The translations under genes were made by a program, and so were the position numbers. A stretch of DNA of 64,000 nucleotides from an uncultured Cohaesibacter sp. (lineage in GTDB: Bacteria > Pseudomonadota > Alphaproteobacteria > Rhizobiales > Cohaesibacteraceae), in assembly GCF_963676275.1 (NCBI RefSeq), contig NZ_OY781091.1, forward strand, positions 1,714,775-1,778,774, given 5' to 3'. Position 1 is the first letter of the stretch. Each line of letters starts with the position of its first letter. A model generated the notes under the pieces. The model saw nothing but the letters and a program-made list of their open reading frames with translations, did no database searches and was not told the origin of the DNA. Positions 8,462 to 16,478 of the stretch are shown here, in pieces.

Positions 8462-8526
8462 TTGACGGTATTGCGACCCCTCTGTTAGCATCATGAAAGC
8501 TGAAATATATCAGTATTTATGATATG
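8462..8526 (+). promoter_or_regulatory. Candidate promoter and operator of the GH51/ABC operon
   Basis: TTGACG at 8462-8467 and TAGCAT at 8486-8491 give a -35/-10 pair with an 18-base spacer. About 10-20 bases after the expected start of transcription lies TCAGTATTTATGATAT (8510-8525), the near copy of the motif found at the ArsR-type regulator's own promoter. A repressor bound there would block early elongation. Sequence-based prediction only. Confidence 0.4.
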
Positions 8527-8540
8527 AATTGGGGGTCAGC

Positions 8541-10046
8541 ATGCGTGCATCCGTCACTGCGCACAAAGATTTTATCGTCGCCAAAATTGATCCACGCTTA
8601 TATGGCTCCTTTATCGAGCATTTGGGGCGGGCTGTTTATAGCGGCATCTATGAACCCGGCCATGCCAGCGCCGACGATCAGGGCTTCCGACAGGATGTGC
8701 TCGATCTGGTCCGGGAACTGGATGTTCCGGTGGTGCGCTATCCGGGCGGAAATTTCGTCTCTGCCTATAACTGGGAAGACGGCATCGGCCCGAAGGAAGA
8801 ACGCCCCGTAAGGCTTGATCTCGCCTGGCACACGTCCGAAAGCAACCAGATCGGTATTCATGAATTTGCCGACTGGGCTGCAAAGGCGGAAACGGAAATG
8901 ATGCTGGCGGTCAATCTCGGCTCTCGCGGGCTGGATGAGGCCCGTGCCTTCCTTGAATATGTCAACCATCCCGGCGGCTCCTACTGGTCGGACCTCAGGC
9001 GACAGAATGGACGGGAAGAGCCATGGGGCGTCAAGCTCTGGTGTCTGGGCAACGAAATGGATGGGCCATGGCAGATCGGCCAGAAAACGGCCGCCGAATA
9101 TGGTCGCACCGCATTCGAGACAGCCAAGGCGATGCGCGCCTTTGACAAGAATATCGAGCTTGTCGTTTGCGGATCTTCAACGCCTCGCATGCCCACCTAT
9201 CCCGAATGGGAATATACCGTGCTCGACTATACCTATGACAGTGTCGATTATATTTCGCTGCATATGTATTTCGATAATCACGCCAAGGATCTCAAGCAGT
9301 TTCTGGCCCGCTCGATGGAGCTGGAAACCTATATCGAGACGATTTCCAGCGTAATCAAGACCATCAAGGCCAAGAAGCGATCCAAAAAGGATGTCTATAT
9401 TTCCTTTGATGAATGGAATGTCTGGTATCACTCCGCCGAGCAGGACAAGCCCGTGCTTGAAGGCAAGCTCGGCTGGCCCCATGCTCCGGCCGTTCTGGAA
9501 GATATTTATGACTTTGCCGATGTGCTGGTGGTTGGCTGCATACTCAACACCTTCATTCGCCATGCCGATATGGTCAAGATCGGCTGTCTCGCCCAGTTGG
9601 TCAATGTGATCGCTCCCATCATGACCGTCGAAGGCGGCCCGGCCTGGCGTCAGACCACATTCTATCCCTATCTCTTCGCCTCGAGATATGGGCGCGGCAC
9701 CGCGCTCAATTTGGCGGTCGACGTGGAGGGCTATGAAAGCAGCTTTGCCGAAAAGGTGCCTTTCCTCGATATTGCCGGTGTGCTCTCCGAGAGTGACGGC
9801 GGCTTGAGCTTCTTCATGGTCAACCGTCATGAAAGCGAAGCTCTGGATGTGGAATTGTCTCTTGAGGGCTTTGCCCAGTCCGATGTCGCCATGGACAAGG
9901 TGATTGCCGGTTATGCGCTTGACAAGGTCAATGGCCCTGACGGGGAGCTTGTGGCTCCTGTCGATGGTGAGGGCGCATCGGTGGCCGGTGGCAAGCTCTC
10001 GGTCACGCTGGCACCGCTCAGTTATCGCATGATCCGGCTGAAATAG
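8541..10046 (+). CDS. abfA: GH51 alpha-L-arabinofuranosidase
   Basis: 501 residues, the normal length of bacterial intracellular GH51 enzymes. The N-terminal (beta/alpha)8 barrel has the acid/base in CLGNEMDGPW (Glu172) and the nucleophile in ISFDEWNVWYH (Glu291); the C-terminal ~120 residues are the usual beta-sandwich. YPGGNF near residue 73 is another family motif. It releases terminal arabinofuranose from arabinan or arabinoxylan oligomers by a retaining mechanism. No signal peptide is present, so it should act on imported oligosaccharides. I chose ATG 8541 over an upstream in-frame TTG because GGGGG sits at ribosome-binding distance. The downstream ABC transporter begins ~110 bases later and is probably co-transcribed. 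Confidence 0.95.
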   Translation: MRASVTAHKDFIVAKIDPRLYGSFIEHLGRAVYSGIYEPGHASADDQGFRQDVLDLVRELDVPVVRYPGGNFVSAYNWEDGIGPKEERPVRLDLAWHTSESNQIGIHEFADWAAKAETEMMLAVNLGSRGLDEARAFLEYVNHPGGSYWSDLRRQNGREEPWGVKLWCLGNEMDGPWQIGQKTAAEYGRTAFETAKAMRAFDKNIELVVCGSSTPRMPTYPEWEYTVLDYTYDSVDYISLHMYFDNHAKDLKQFLARSMELETYIETISSVIKTIKAKKRSKKDVYISFDEWNVWYHSAEQDKPVLEGKLGWPHAPAVLEDIYDFADVLVVGCILNTFIRHADMVKIGCLAQLVNVIAPIMTVEGGPAWRQTTFYPYLFASRYGRGTALNLAVDVEGYESSFAEKVPFLDIAGVLSESDGGLSFFMVNRHESEALDVELSLEGFAQSDVAMDKVIAGYALDKVNGPDGELVAPVDGEGASVAGGKLSVTLAPLSYRMIRLK

Positions 10047-10154
10047 GGAGCAAGGCTGCCGCCGGTGGGCTGCCTTGAGAAAAGCGCAGCGCCCGATACC
10101 GGCGTATTCGAGTGCAAATATACCTTTCGTCATGTTTCGCAAAGAGAGAGACCA

Positions 10155-11267
10155 ATGTCCGCGACCATCGACATCAACCATGTAACCAAGGCCTACGGTG
10201 CCCTGACGGTGCTTGATGATATCTCCCTGAGCATCGAGGCCGGTGAGTTCATTGTCTTTCTCGGGCCTTCCGGCTGTGGCAAATCCACTCTCTTGCGCAT
10301 GATCGCGGGGCTTGAATCCGTCGACAAGGGCACGATTGACATCGGTGGCGAGCGGATCGATACCCTGCCGCCGGGCAAGCGCGGCGTCGCCATGGTGTTC
10401 CAGACCTATGCGCTCTATCCGCATATGACTGTGGCGCAAAATATGGCTTTCGGACTTGAGAATCTGAAATTCGACAGGGTCGAGATCGACAGGCGGGTCA
10501 TGGCTGCCGCAGAAACCCTTGAAATGGCCCATTTGCTTGATCGCAGACCGGCCAAGCTTTCCGGCGGCCAGCGCCAGCGCGTGGCCATCGGGCGCGCCAT
10601 CGTCAAGGAGCCAAAGGCCTTTCTGTTTGATGAACCCCTTTCCAATCTTGATGCAGCGCTCAGAAGCCGCACCCGTCTGGAGTTGGCCCAATTGCATCAG
10701 CGCCTCGGTTCCACCATGATTTTTGTCACCCATGATCAGGTGGAGGCCATGACGCTGGCCCACCGGATCGTCGTGATGCATGACAAGAAGATCGAGCAGA
10801 TCGGCACGCCGATGGAAATCTATCAGCGCCCGGCAACCCGCTTTGTTGCCGAATTTGTCGGCTCGCCAGCCATGTCGATGCTGCCGATCAACAGCGTCAC
10901 CAGCAATCATTCTGCCGGGCAGGCGGGTGCCATGCTTGAGGTTGAGGGCGCGGGGGCCGTTTCGACAAATGTCACCCTGCCGACCGGTTTCAGAATAGAT
11001 GGCGCTGCCATGGGCATCCGCTCGGAAGATACCCATGTGGTGTCTCCCAATGAGGACGGGCTGGAACTTACGGTCACCGTTGTGGAGCGTCTCGGAGAGC
11101 GCACGCTGCTTTATGGCAAGCTGAAGAATGGGCATGACATGATCGTCGAGGATAGCGGTCGCTCAACCGTCAGGGCAGGGGAGAAGGTCACATTCGATTT
11201 CGACCGCTCGGCGCTGCATCTGTTTGATGGCGATGGCCTTGCCTATCATGCGGCAGAGGGGGCGTGA
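10155..11267 (+). CDS. CUT1 sugar ABC transporter ATP-binding protein (UgpC/MsmK type)
   Basis: 370 residues with Walker A GPSGCGKST, Q-loop TYALYPH, signature LSGGQRQRVAIGRA, Walker B AFLFDEP, switch His FVTHDQ and a C-terminal OB-fold region. I chose ATG 10155 (MSATIDINHV), which follows a GAGAGAG ribosome-binding region; a longer frame to 10065 has no family match at its N-terminus. It energises the two permeases that follow. Coupling with the GH51 gene suggests import of arabinose-containing oligosaccharides (inference). Confidence 0.92.
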   Translation: MSATIDINHVTKAYGALTVLDDISLSIEAGEFIVFLGPSGCGKSTLLRMIAGLESVDKGTIDIGGERIDTLPPGKRGVAMVFQTYALYPHMTVAQNMAFGLENLKFDRVEIDRRVMAAAETLEMAHLLDRRPAKLSGGQRQRVAIGRAIVKEPKAFLFDEPLSNLDAALRSRTRLELAQLHQRLGSTMIFVTHDQVEAMTLAHRIVVMHDKKIEQIGTPMEIYQRPATRFVAEFVGSPAMSMLPINSVTSNHSAGQAGAMLEVEGAGAVSTNVTLPTGFRIDGAAMGIRSEDTHVVSPNEDGLELTVTVVERLGERTLLYGKLKNGHDMIVEDSGRSTVRAGEKVTFDFDRSALHLFDGDGLAYHAAEGA

Positions 11268-11268
11268 C

Positions 11269-12144
11269 ATGGCTCAGTCCTATCGCCGCTCGCGCTGGTC
11301 CAACGCCCTGTTCATTCTACCCTATATGACGGTTTTCCTCAGTCTGCTGGTCTTTCCGCTGTTCTGGGGCATGTGGCTTTCGCTCAACAAGACAGACCTG
11401 TTCGGCGGAGCCCGTTTCATCGGCCTCAAGAATTATGCCCGCGTCTTCAGTGATCCCGTTTTCGGGCAGGCGGTCTGGAATACGATCATCTTCGTTCTGA
11501 TCTCTGTGCCGACGCTGGTGGCGCTGGGGCTGTTTCTGTCGCTGGCGCTCAACCGGACAACGCGCGCTTCTTCGCTGTTGCGTGGCCTGTTTTTCTCCTC
11601 CACCGTGCTCTCGGTCACCATTGTAACGCTGATCTGGCGCTTTGTCTTCATTCCCGGCGACGGGTTGCTGTCTCTGGTGTTTGACAAGATGGGCTGGGAA
11701 CAGATCGGCTTTCTCTCGACCGAAGGCTGGTCGCTCTTCTCCATCGGCGTGGCAACAGTCTGGTGGTGCCTTGGTCTGCCGATGATGCTGTTCCTTGCCG
11801 CGCTGCAGCAGATCCCGGCCGATCTCTATGAGGCGGCAGCGCTCGACAATGCCAGCCGCTGGCGGGTACTGACCCGCATTACGCTGCCATCCATCAAATC
11901 CACCATCGTTCTGGTGGCCATCGTTCAGATTGTCATGCAGTTCCAGCTATTCGGTCAGGCCCAGTTAATGACCAATGGTGGCCCGGCGGGCTCCTCGCGG
12001 CCCATCGTGCTCTATATTTTCGATACCAGTTTCATCCGCTGGGATGTCGGTATGGGCACGGCAGCTTCCGAGATACTGTTCCTCATCATTCTGCTCGCCG
12101 CGATGGTGCAATATTGGGTGACATCGCGCAAAGGGGAGGCTTGA
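11269..12144 (+). CDS. CUT1 sugar ABC transporter permease (MalF type)
   Basis: 291 residues, six membrane spans, with the EAA loop YEAAALDNASRWRVLTRITLPS. It begins at an ATG one base after the stop of the ATPase gene, a spacing that implies translational coupling. The N-terminal NALFILPYMTVFLSLLVFPLFW span and the following KNYARVF segment are typical of the first permease in CUT1 systems. It pairs with the next gene to form the transmembrane channel. Confidence 0.92.
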   Translation: MAQSYRRSRWSNALFILPYMTVFLSLLVFPLFWGMWLSLNKTDLFGGARFIGLKNYARVFSDPVFGQAVWNTIIFVLISVPTLVALGLFLSLALNRTTRASSLLRGLFFSSTVLSVTIVTLIWRFVFIPGDGLLSLVFDKMGWEQIGFLSTEGWSLFSIGVATVWWCLGLPMMLFLAALQQIPADLYEAAALDNASRWRVLTRITLPSIKSTIVLVAIVQIVMQFQLFGQAQLMTNGGPAGSSRPIVLYIFDTSFIRWDVGMGTAASEILFLIILLAAMVQYWVTSRKGEA

Positions 12145-12147
12145 GCC

Positions 12148-13020
12148 ATGGCAACAGCAAACCGAGTGAAAAAGAGAGGGAACAAGAGCTTCTCGCCAGA
12201 GAAGCTGACATCCAACAAGACCCTTTTCTGGATTGCTACCATTTTCGCGATCGTCATGATCGCACCGGTGCTCTGGGTACTCGGGCTCTCCTTCAAGGAC
12301 AATACGCTGCTGATGCGCGGCTCGGAGGCGGTCTTCTCTGCCCCTTATACCCTCAAGAATTACAGCGACCTGTTCCATTCCAGTCTGGTCTTTCGCTGGT
12401 TCTTCAATTCCATGGTGGTCGCCGTGGGGCAGACGGTTGGCGTCTTGCTGCTGTCGTCTCTTGCCGGTTATGCCTTTGCGAGGCTGGAATTCCCGTTCCG
12501 GCGGACGATCTTTGTCATCGTATTGTTCGGCCTTGCCGTGCCGGAACAAGCCGTCATCATCGCTCGCCACCAGATGTTCAGCTGGCTTGATCTGCATAAC
12601 AGTTACCTCGGGCTGATGCTGCCGGGCATGTCCTCCGCCTTTGGCGTCTTTCTGATGACGCAGTTTTTCCGCGCCATTCCCAAAGAGATCGATGAAGCCG
12701 CGCTGCTGGACAATACCCCGCGCTTTCGCATCTTCTGGAAAGTCCTGCTGCCCCTGACCATGCCTGCACAGGCAACCCTAGGCATCTTCACCTTCCTTCT
12801 GGCATGGAACGACTATTGGTGGCCGCTGATCTCGGCGACCAAAAAGGACATGTATACCCTGACCATCGGTATCGCATCTTCGCAGCGCAATTTCGCCCAG
12901 ACCGAAGGCTTGGGCTTTCTGGCCGCGCAGGCGGTGTTCGCCTCGTTGCCGGTCATCATCGTCTATATCTTTTTCCAGCGGAATATCGTGACCGCTGTTT
13001 CGGGAGGAGCCGTCAAATAG
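12148..13020 (+). CDS. CUT1 sugar ABC transporter permease (MalG type)
   Basis: 290 residues with a basic cytoplasmic N-terminus, six predicted spans, and an EAA loop IDEAALLDNTPRFRIFWKVLLPL. The protein ends in VSGGAVK, the expected MalG-type C-terminus. It starts 3 bases after the previous permease, so the two are translated together. The substrate-binding protein gene follows after ~90 bases that carry its own ribosome-binding site. Confidence 0.92.
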   Translation: MATANRVKKRGNKSFSPEKLTSNKTLFWIATIFAIVMIAPVLWVLGLSFKDNTLLMRGSEAVFSAPYTLKNYSDLFHSSLVFRWFFNSMVVAVGQTVGVLLLSSLAGYAFARLEFPFRRTIFVIVLFGLAVPEQAVIIARHQMFSWLDLHNSYLGLMLPGMSSAFGVFLMTQFFRAIPKEIDEAALLDNTPRFRIFWKVLLPLTMPAQATLGIFTFLLAWNDYWWPLISATKKDMYTLTIGIASSQRNFAQTEGLGFLAAQAVFASLPVIIVYIFFQRNIVTAVSGGAVK

Positions 13021-13113
13021 GGGCGGCTGAAAGTCGGCAGTCTTCGACAAGAGGGATAATGGAAGGCAGGCCGGTCATTTTAGGGGGCAAGTCCCCATCA
13101 AAGGGAGAGAGAA

Positions 13114-14424
13114 ATGAAATCCATTCTAATGGCAACGGCCTCTGCCGCTCTGCTCGGCATGGCCACTATGGCTCAGGCCGATACGACAATCGAATTGCAA
13201 CGCTTCTTTGGTGCCTGCGAGGCCGATTATGGCACCGTGACGGATGTCTCCAAGGCCGTCGGTGAATGCGGCATCATCACCTCGCTGGTCAACAAGTTCG
13301 AAGCGGAAAATCCCGGCATCAAGGTCAATGTGACCACGGTGGAATGGCCCGGCTATAATCAGCTCAATGCCCAGCTGGCCTCCAACGCTGCGCCGGATGT
13401 GGTTTCCGTGCATTATTCCGCCATTTCCGACTATTCCACCCGCGGTCTCTTCATGCCGCTGGATGAACTGCTCGCCTCGGCTGGCATCAATCCCGATGAC
13501 TTCTCCGAAGCCGCACGGGGCGGTGTGACCAAGGACGGCAAGATGTATGCTCTGCCATTCGACAACTGGACCATGCTGTTCCATGTCAATCTCAATCTGA
13601 TGAAACAAGCCGGACTGGTCAATGCCGACGGCACGCCTGTCCTGCCAACCTCGGTTGACGAGTTTTTCGAGCAGGGCAAGAAATTCAAGGACGCCACCGG
13701 CAAGCCATATCTGGTGCAGATCTATGCCAATGAAACCGCTGCCTATATGCGCATTTTCTACACGCTGATGATGCAGCAGAATTATGATTTCTTCAAAGAT
13801 CCGATGAAGATCGATCTGTCTGGTCCGGAAGCCAAGGCGGCGCTTGAATTCATGAAGAAAATCCATGACGACGGCCTTTCGACGCTGGATATGGACTATT
13901 CGGCAGCTGTTGCCGGCTTCTCGTCCGGTGAAGGCGGCATTGAGGTCAATGGCACATGGCTGATCGGCGATCTGGATGCGCAATCCAAGGAAGAGGGCAA
14001 CGCCCTGTCCGCAGGCTATACCGTCTATCCGGTGCCGCAATTCTATGCTGGCAAGGATGCCACCTATGTGGATGGTCATGGCTGGGCTGTGCCGCGCGGT
14101 GATCGTGATGACGAGAAAATGGCGGCCATCGGCAAGCTCTTCAAGTTCCTCGAAGTGAATGACTTCGAATGGGCTCGCACCGGCCATTTGCCTGCGGTAA
14201 AGGCTGTGTTCGACATGCCCGAATTCAAGGCTCTGCCTCACAGGGACAATATCGAGAAGATTTCCCAGATCGGTCAGACCCTGCCGGATGGTGTCATGCG
14301 CCAGTTTGCCCTGCAAGATATTGTTGGCGAAGAATTGGCCGCCGCGATCAATGGCAACAAGTCGGTTGAGGATGCGCTCAAGAGAATAGAAGAACGCGTC
14401 AACGATCTGCTTGGAAATCTCTGA
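13114..14424 (+). CDS. CUT1 periplasmic sugar-binding protein (family 1 SBP)
   Basis: 436 residues with a clear signal peptide (about residues 1-22, cut after AQA). The mature part has the two-lobed family 1 fold, with FEAENPGIKVNVTTVEWPGYNQL near the N-terminus and aromatic residues that commonly stack on sugars (WPGY, FDNWT, NGTW). GGGAGAG lies upstream of the ATG. It should deliver oligosaccharides to the preceding permease pair. Position at the 3' end of the operon is unusual but not rare. A hairpin about 135 bases downstream probably ends the transcript. Confidence 0.93.
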   Translation: MKSILMATASAALLGMATMAQADTTIELQRFFGACEADYGTVTDVSKAVGECGIITSLVNKFEAENPGIKVNVTTVEWPGYNQLNAQLASNAAPDVVSVHYSAISDYSTRGLFMPLDELLASAGINPDDFSEAARGGVTKDGKMYALPFDNWTMLFHVNLNLMKQAGLVNADGTPVLPTSVDEFFEQGKKFKDATGKPYLVQIYANETAAYMRIFYTLMMQQNYDFFKDPMKIDLSGPEAKAALEFMKKIHDDGLSTLDMDYSAAVAGFSSGEGGIEVNGTWLIGDLDAQSKEEGNALSAGYTVYPVPQFYAGKDATYVDGHGWAVPRGDRDDEKMAAIGKLFKFLEVNDFEWARTGHLPAVKAVFDMPEFKALPHRDNIEKISQIGQTLPDGVMRQFALQDIVGEELAAAINGNKSVEDALKRIEERVNDLLGNL

Positions 14425-14559
14425 TTGATGTGATGCCTTGAGGTTAAGGCCTTCAGTGAGGAGCGCCAAAGTCGGCGAAGCCTGTTTCGCTTGGGTGCAG
14501 CTTTTTGTCTGGCCCGCATGGGCTTCGTCGATCCCTCTTCATTGTGGAGGTGCAAGGGG

Positions 14560-14580
14560 GCGGCCAATTGGCCGCTCTTT
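14560..14580 (+). terminator. Probable intrinsic terminator of the GH51/ABC operon
   Basis: Perfect 6-bp arms GCGGCC/GGCCGC around AATT (14560-14575), followed by TCTTT. The stem is GC-rich and the T-tract short. It lies in the 557-base gap (14425-14981) between the sugar and citrate regions, which otherwise contains no credible gene. Confidence 0.5.
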
Positions 14581-14703
14581 CTGATTCTTCATTCCTGATT
14601 CTTAATTCTGTGTTCAAAGAGTGACGCACAACCAAGTTGTCTTGCAGCAGACAAAAGCTTGGGAACTCTTTTTGCCAACAGGTCACTCATCGTCCATGGT
14701 GGG

Positions 14704-14905
14704 GCAAAGGGTAAGCTCTTACCCTCTTTGCGCGGGGCATTACAAAATCCGGAAGTGAAGAAAAAGCATTGAAAAATCAAATGGCAAAGCAAGAATAGCT
14801 GCGCATCCTTTGCGGGCTTTTCTTGTTTCATCTTTGTGATGCTTCTTATCAATTGGGATAATAGTGAAATCACAATAATCATTTCTCTGTGACAGCTTCC
14901 TGTCA
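14704..14905 (+). promoter_or_regulatory. Promoter region of tctCBA with three dyads
   Basis: A sigma-70-like pair TTGTGA (14834-14839) and GATAAT (14857-14862) has an exact 17-base spacer. Upstream is a hairpin at 14704-14731 (GGGTAA/TTACCC plus outer arms). Around and after the expected start are GTGAAATCAC (14864-14873) and a perfect TGACAG-CTTC-CTGTCA dyad (14890-14905), the last in the leader. These dyads are candidate sites for the response regulator encoded at 27262-27933 or for catabolite control; no binding motif is known to me for this lineage. Confidence 0.5.
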
Positions 14906-14981
14906 GACAAACAGACTAGTATCGCCTTCCGATAGCCCGCCAAAAGCAAAAAATGACGGGCTCAATTGTGGAGGAGAAATC

Positions 14982-15965
14982 ATGATTTCCAAAGTCGTCC
15001 GCGCAGCGCTCGCTGTCGCAGCAATGTCTCTCGCCCCCGTCGCAGCTCAGGCGTTCGAACCGGAAAACCCGGAATGTATTGCTCCTGCCAACCCGGGCGG
15101 TGGCTGGGACTTTACCTGCCGTCAGGTCGGCAAGACCCTTCAGGATCTCGGTCTCATCACGTCTACCATGCAGGTAACGAACCTGGCCGGTGGTGGCGGC
15201 GGTGTTGCTTATGCAGCCGTGGTCAACAAACGCGGTGATGACAACGACCTCATCGTTGCAGCCTCTTCGGCTACGGCTACCCGTCTTGCACAGGGTGCCT
15301 ATCCGGGCAATACCATGGATCAGGTGCGCTGGGTTGGTGCAATCGGCGCCGACTATGGCGTGATTGCAGTGGCTGCAAAGAGCCCGATCAAAGATCTTAA
15401 AGAACTGATGGCACAGATGAAAGAGAAACCAAGCTCCATCGCGGTGGCTGGTGGCTCTGCTGTTGGTGGCTGGGACCATCTCAAGGTGCTGATTGCTGCC
15501 AATGCTGCTGGCATCAGCGATGTCCGCAAGGTCAAATATATCGCCTTCAATGGCGGTGGCGAAGCTGTAACCCAGCTGCTGGCCGGTTCCGTTCAGGCCT
15601 TCTCCGGTGACATTTCCGAAGCAAAAGGCTTCGTGGATTCCGGCGATATCCGTGTGGTCGCCGTGCTGTCTCCAGAGCGTCTGGAAGGCGAATATGCCGC
15701 ATTCCCGACGGCAAAAGAGCAGGGCATCGATGCCCTGGGTGCAAACTGGCGCGGTTTCTACGCTCCTAAGGGCATGAGCGATGAAGCTTACGATTTCTGG
15801 GTATCCAAGATCGACACGCTGTATGATACTCCGGAATGGAAGACTGTCATGAAAAACAACGGTCTTGCTCCTCTGAACCTGCAGGGTGAAGAGTTCCAGA
15901 ACTTTGTTTCTGAATCCGTTGGCAAGATCCAGCAGATCTCCCGTGATATCGGGATCATCAAATAA
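14982..15965 (+). CDS. tctC: TctC: periplasmic tricarboxylate-binding protein (Bug family)
   Basis: 327 residues with a signal peptide (cut after AAQA) and the Bug/TctC fold; the PANPGGGWDFTCR loop near the N-terminus is the ligand-gripping segment of the family. It hands a carboxylate, here probably citrate, to the TctAB membrane pair. The ATG at 14982 is preceded by GGAGGAG, a strong ribosome-binding site. Order tctC-tctB-tctA is the standard one for tripartite tricarboxylate transporters. Linkage to the citrate lyase genes downstream supports citrate as ligand (inference). Confidence 0.93.
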   Translation: MISKVVRAALAVAAMSLAPVAAQAFEPENPECIAPANPGGGWDFTCRQVGKTLQDLGLITSTMQVTNLAGGGGGVAYAAVVNKRGDDNDLIVAASSATATRLAQGAYPGNTMDQVRWVGAIGADYGVIAVAAKSPIKDLKELMAQMKEKPSSIAVAGGSAVGGWDHLKVLIAANAAGISDVRKVKYIAFNGGGEAVTQLLAGSVQAFSGDISEAKGFVDSGDIRVVAVLSPERLEGEYAAFPTAKEQGIDALGANWRGFYAPKGMSDEAYDFWVSKIDTLYDTPEWKTVMKNNGLAPLNLQGEEFQNFVSESVGKIQQISRDIGIIK

Positions 15966-16034
15966 CAATAATCAAACTCAAGTTGTGGCGGTGCAGACCA
16001 GCCGCCACGACCTTCGTCTAACGAGGGGATGATC

Positions 16035-16466
16035 ATGAGTGATCGTATCTTCGGAGCTATAGGGCTCCTACTGGCCGCTCTCTTTGCCTATTCATCCATG
16101 ATAATCGAGGAAAGCTTTCTCTCGGACGCGGTCGGCCCCAAGGCCTTTCCGCTGATTATCGCAGCGATCCTGGCAATTTCTTCACTGACAATCTTTCTCA
16201 AACCGGATGCAGCACCAAAATGGCCAGCGCTTCCCCGGTTTGTTGAACTTGTCGCTTCCATTGTCGTGATGGTGCTTTATGCAGAATTTCTGCCAATTGT
16301 CGGCTTTGTGATCGCAACAGCAATTGCGTCGGCCTATCTCACCTGGCGTCTGGGCACTTCTGCTATCCAGTCCGTTGTGGTTGGCATATCCATCTCCGTC
16401 GGCATCTATGTCATCTTTCACCTTCTCTTCGGCCTGTCGCTGGCCAAGGGCCCGCTTGGTTTCTAA
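16035..16466 (+). CDS. tctB: TctB: small membrane subunit of tripartite tricarboxylate transporter
   Basis: 143 residues with four predicted membrane spans, including AVGPKAFPLIIAAILAISSL, a typical TctB segment (family motif G-P-x-x-FP). I prefer ATG 16035 to ATG 16029 because GAGGGG directly abuts the first but is well spaced from the second. It acts with TctA; the precise role of the small subunit is unknown in the family. Confidence 0.9.
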   Translation: MSDRIFGAIGLLLAALFAYSSMIIEESFLSDAVGPKAFPLIIAAILAISSLTIFLKPDAAPKWPALPRFVELVASIVVMVLYAEFLPIVGFVIATAIASAYLTWRLGTSAIQSVVVGISISVGIYVIFHLLFGLSLAKGPLGF

Positions 16467-16478
16467 GGAGATCGGATT

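Noticed and set aside
9177-11135. 652-residue open frame on the minus strand opposite GH51 and the ABC ATPase
   Set aside because: Both plus-strand genes have full catalytic motifs; the antisense frame has none and is a codon-bias shadow.
14589-14882. 97-residue minus-strand frame upstream of tctC
   Set aside because: Overlaps the likely promoter and hairpins; low-complexity product without motif or ribosome-binding site.
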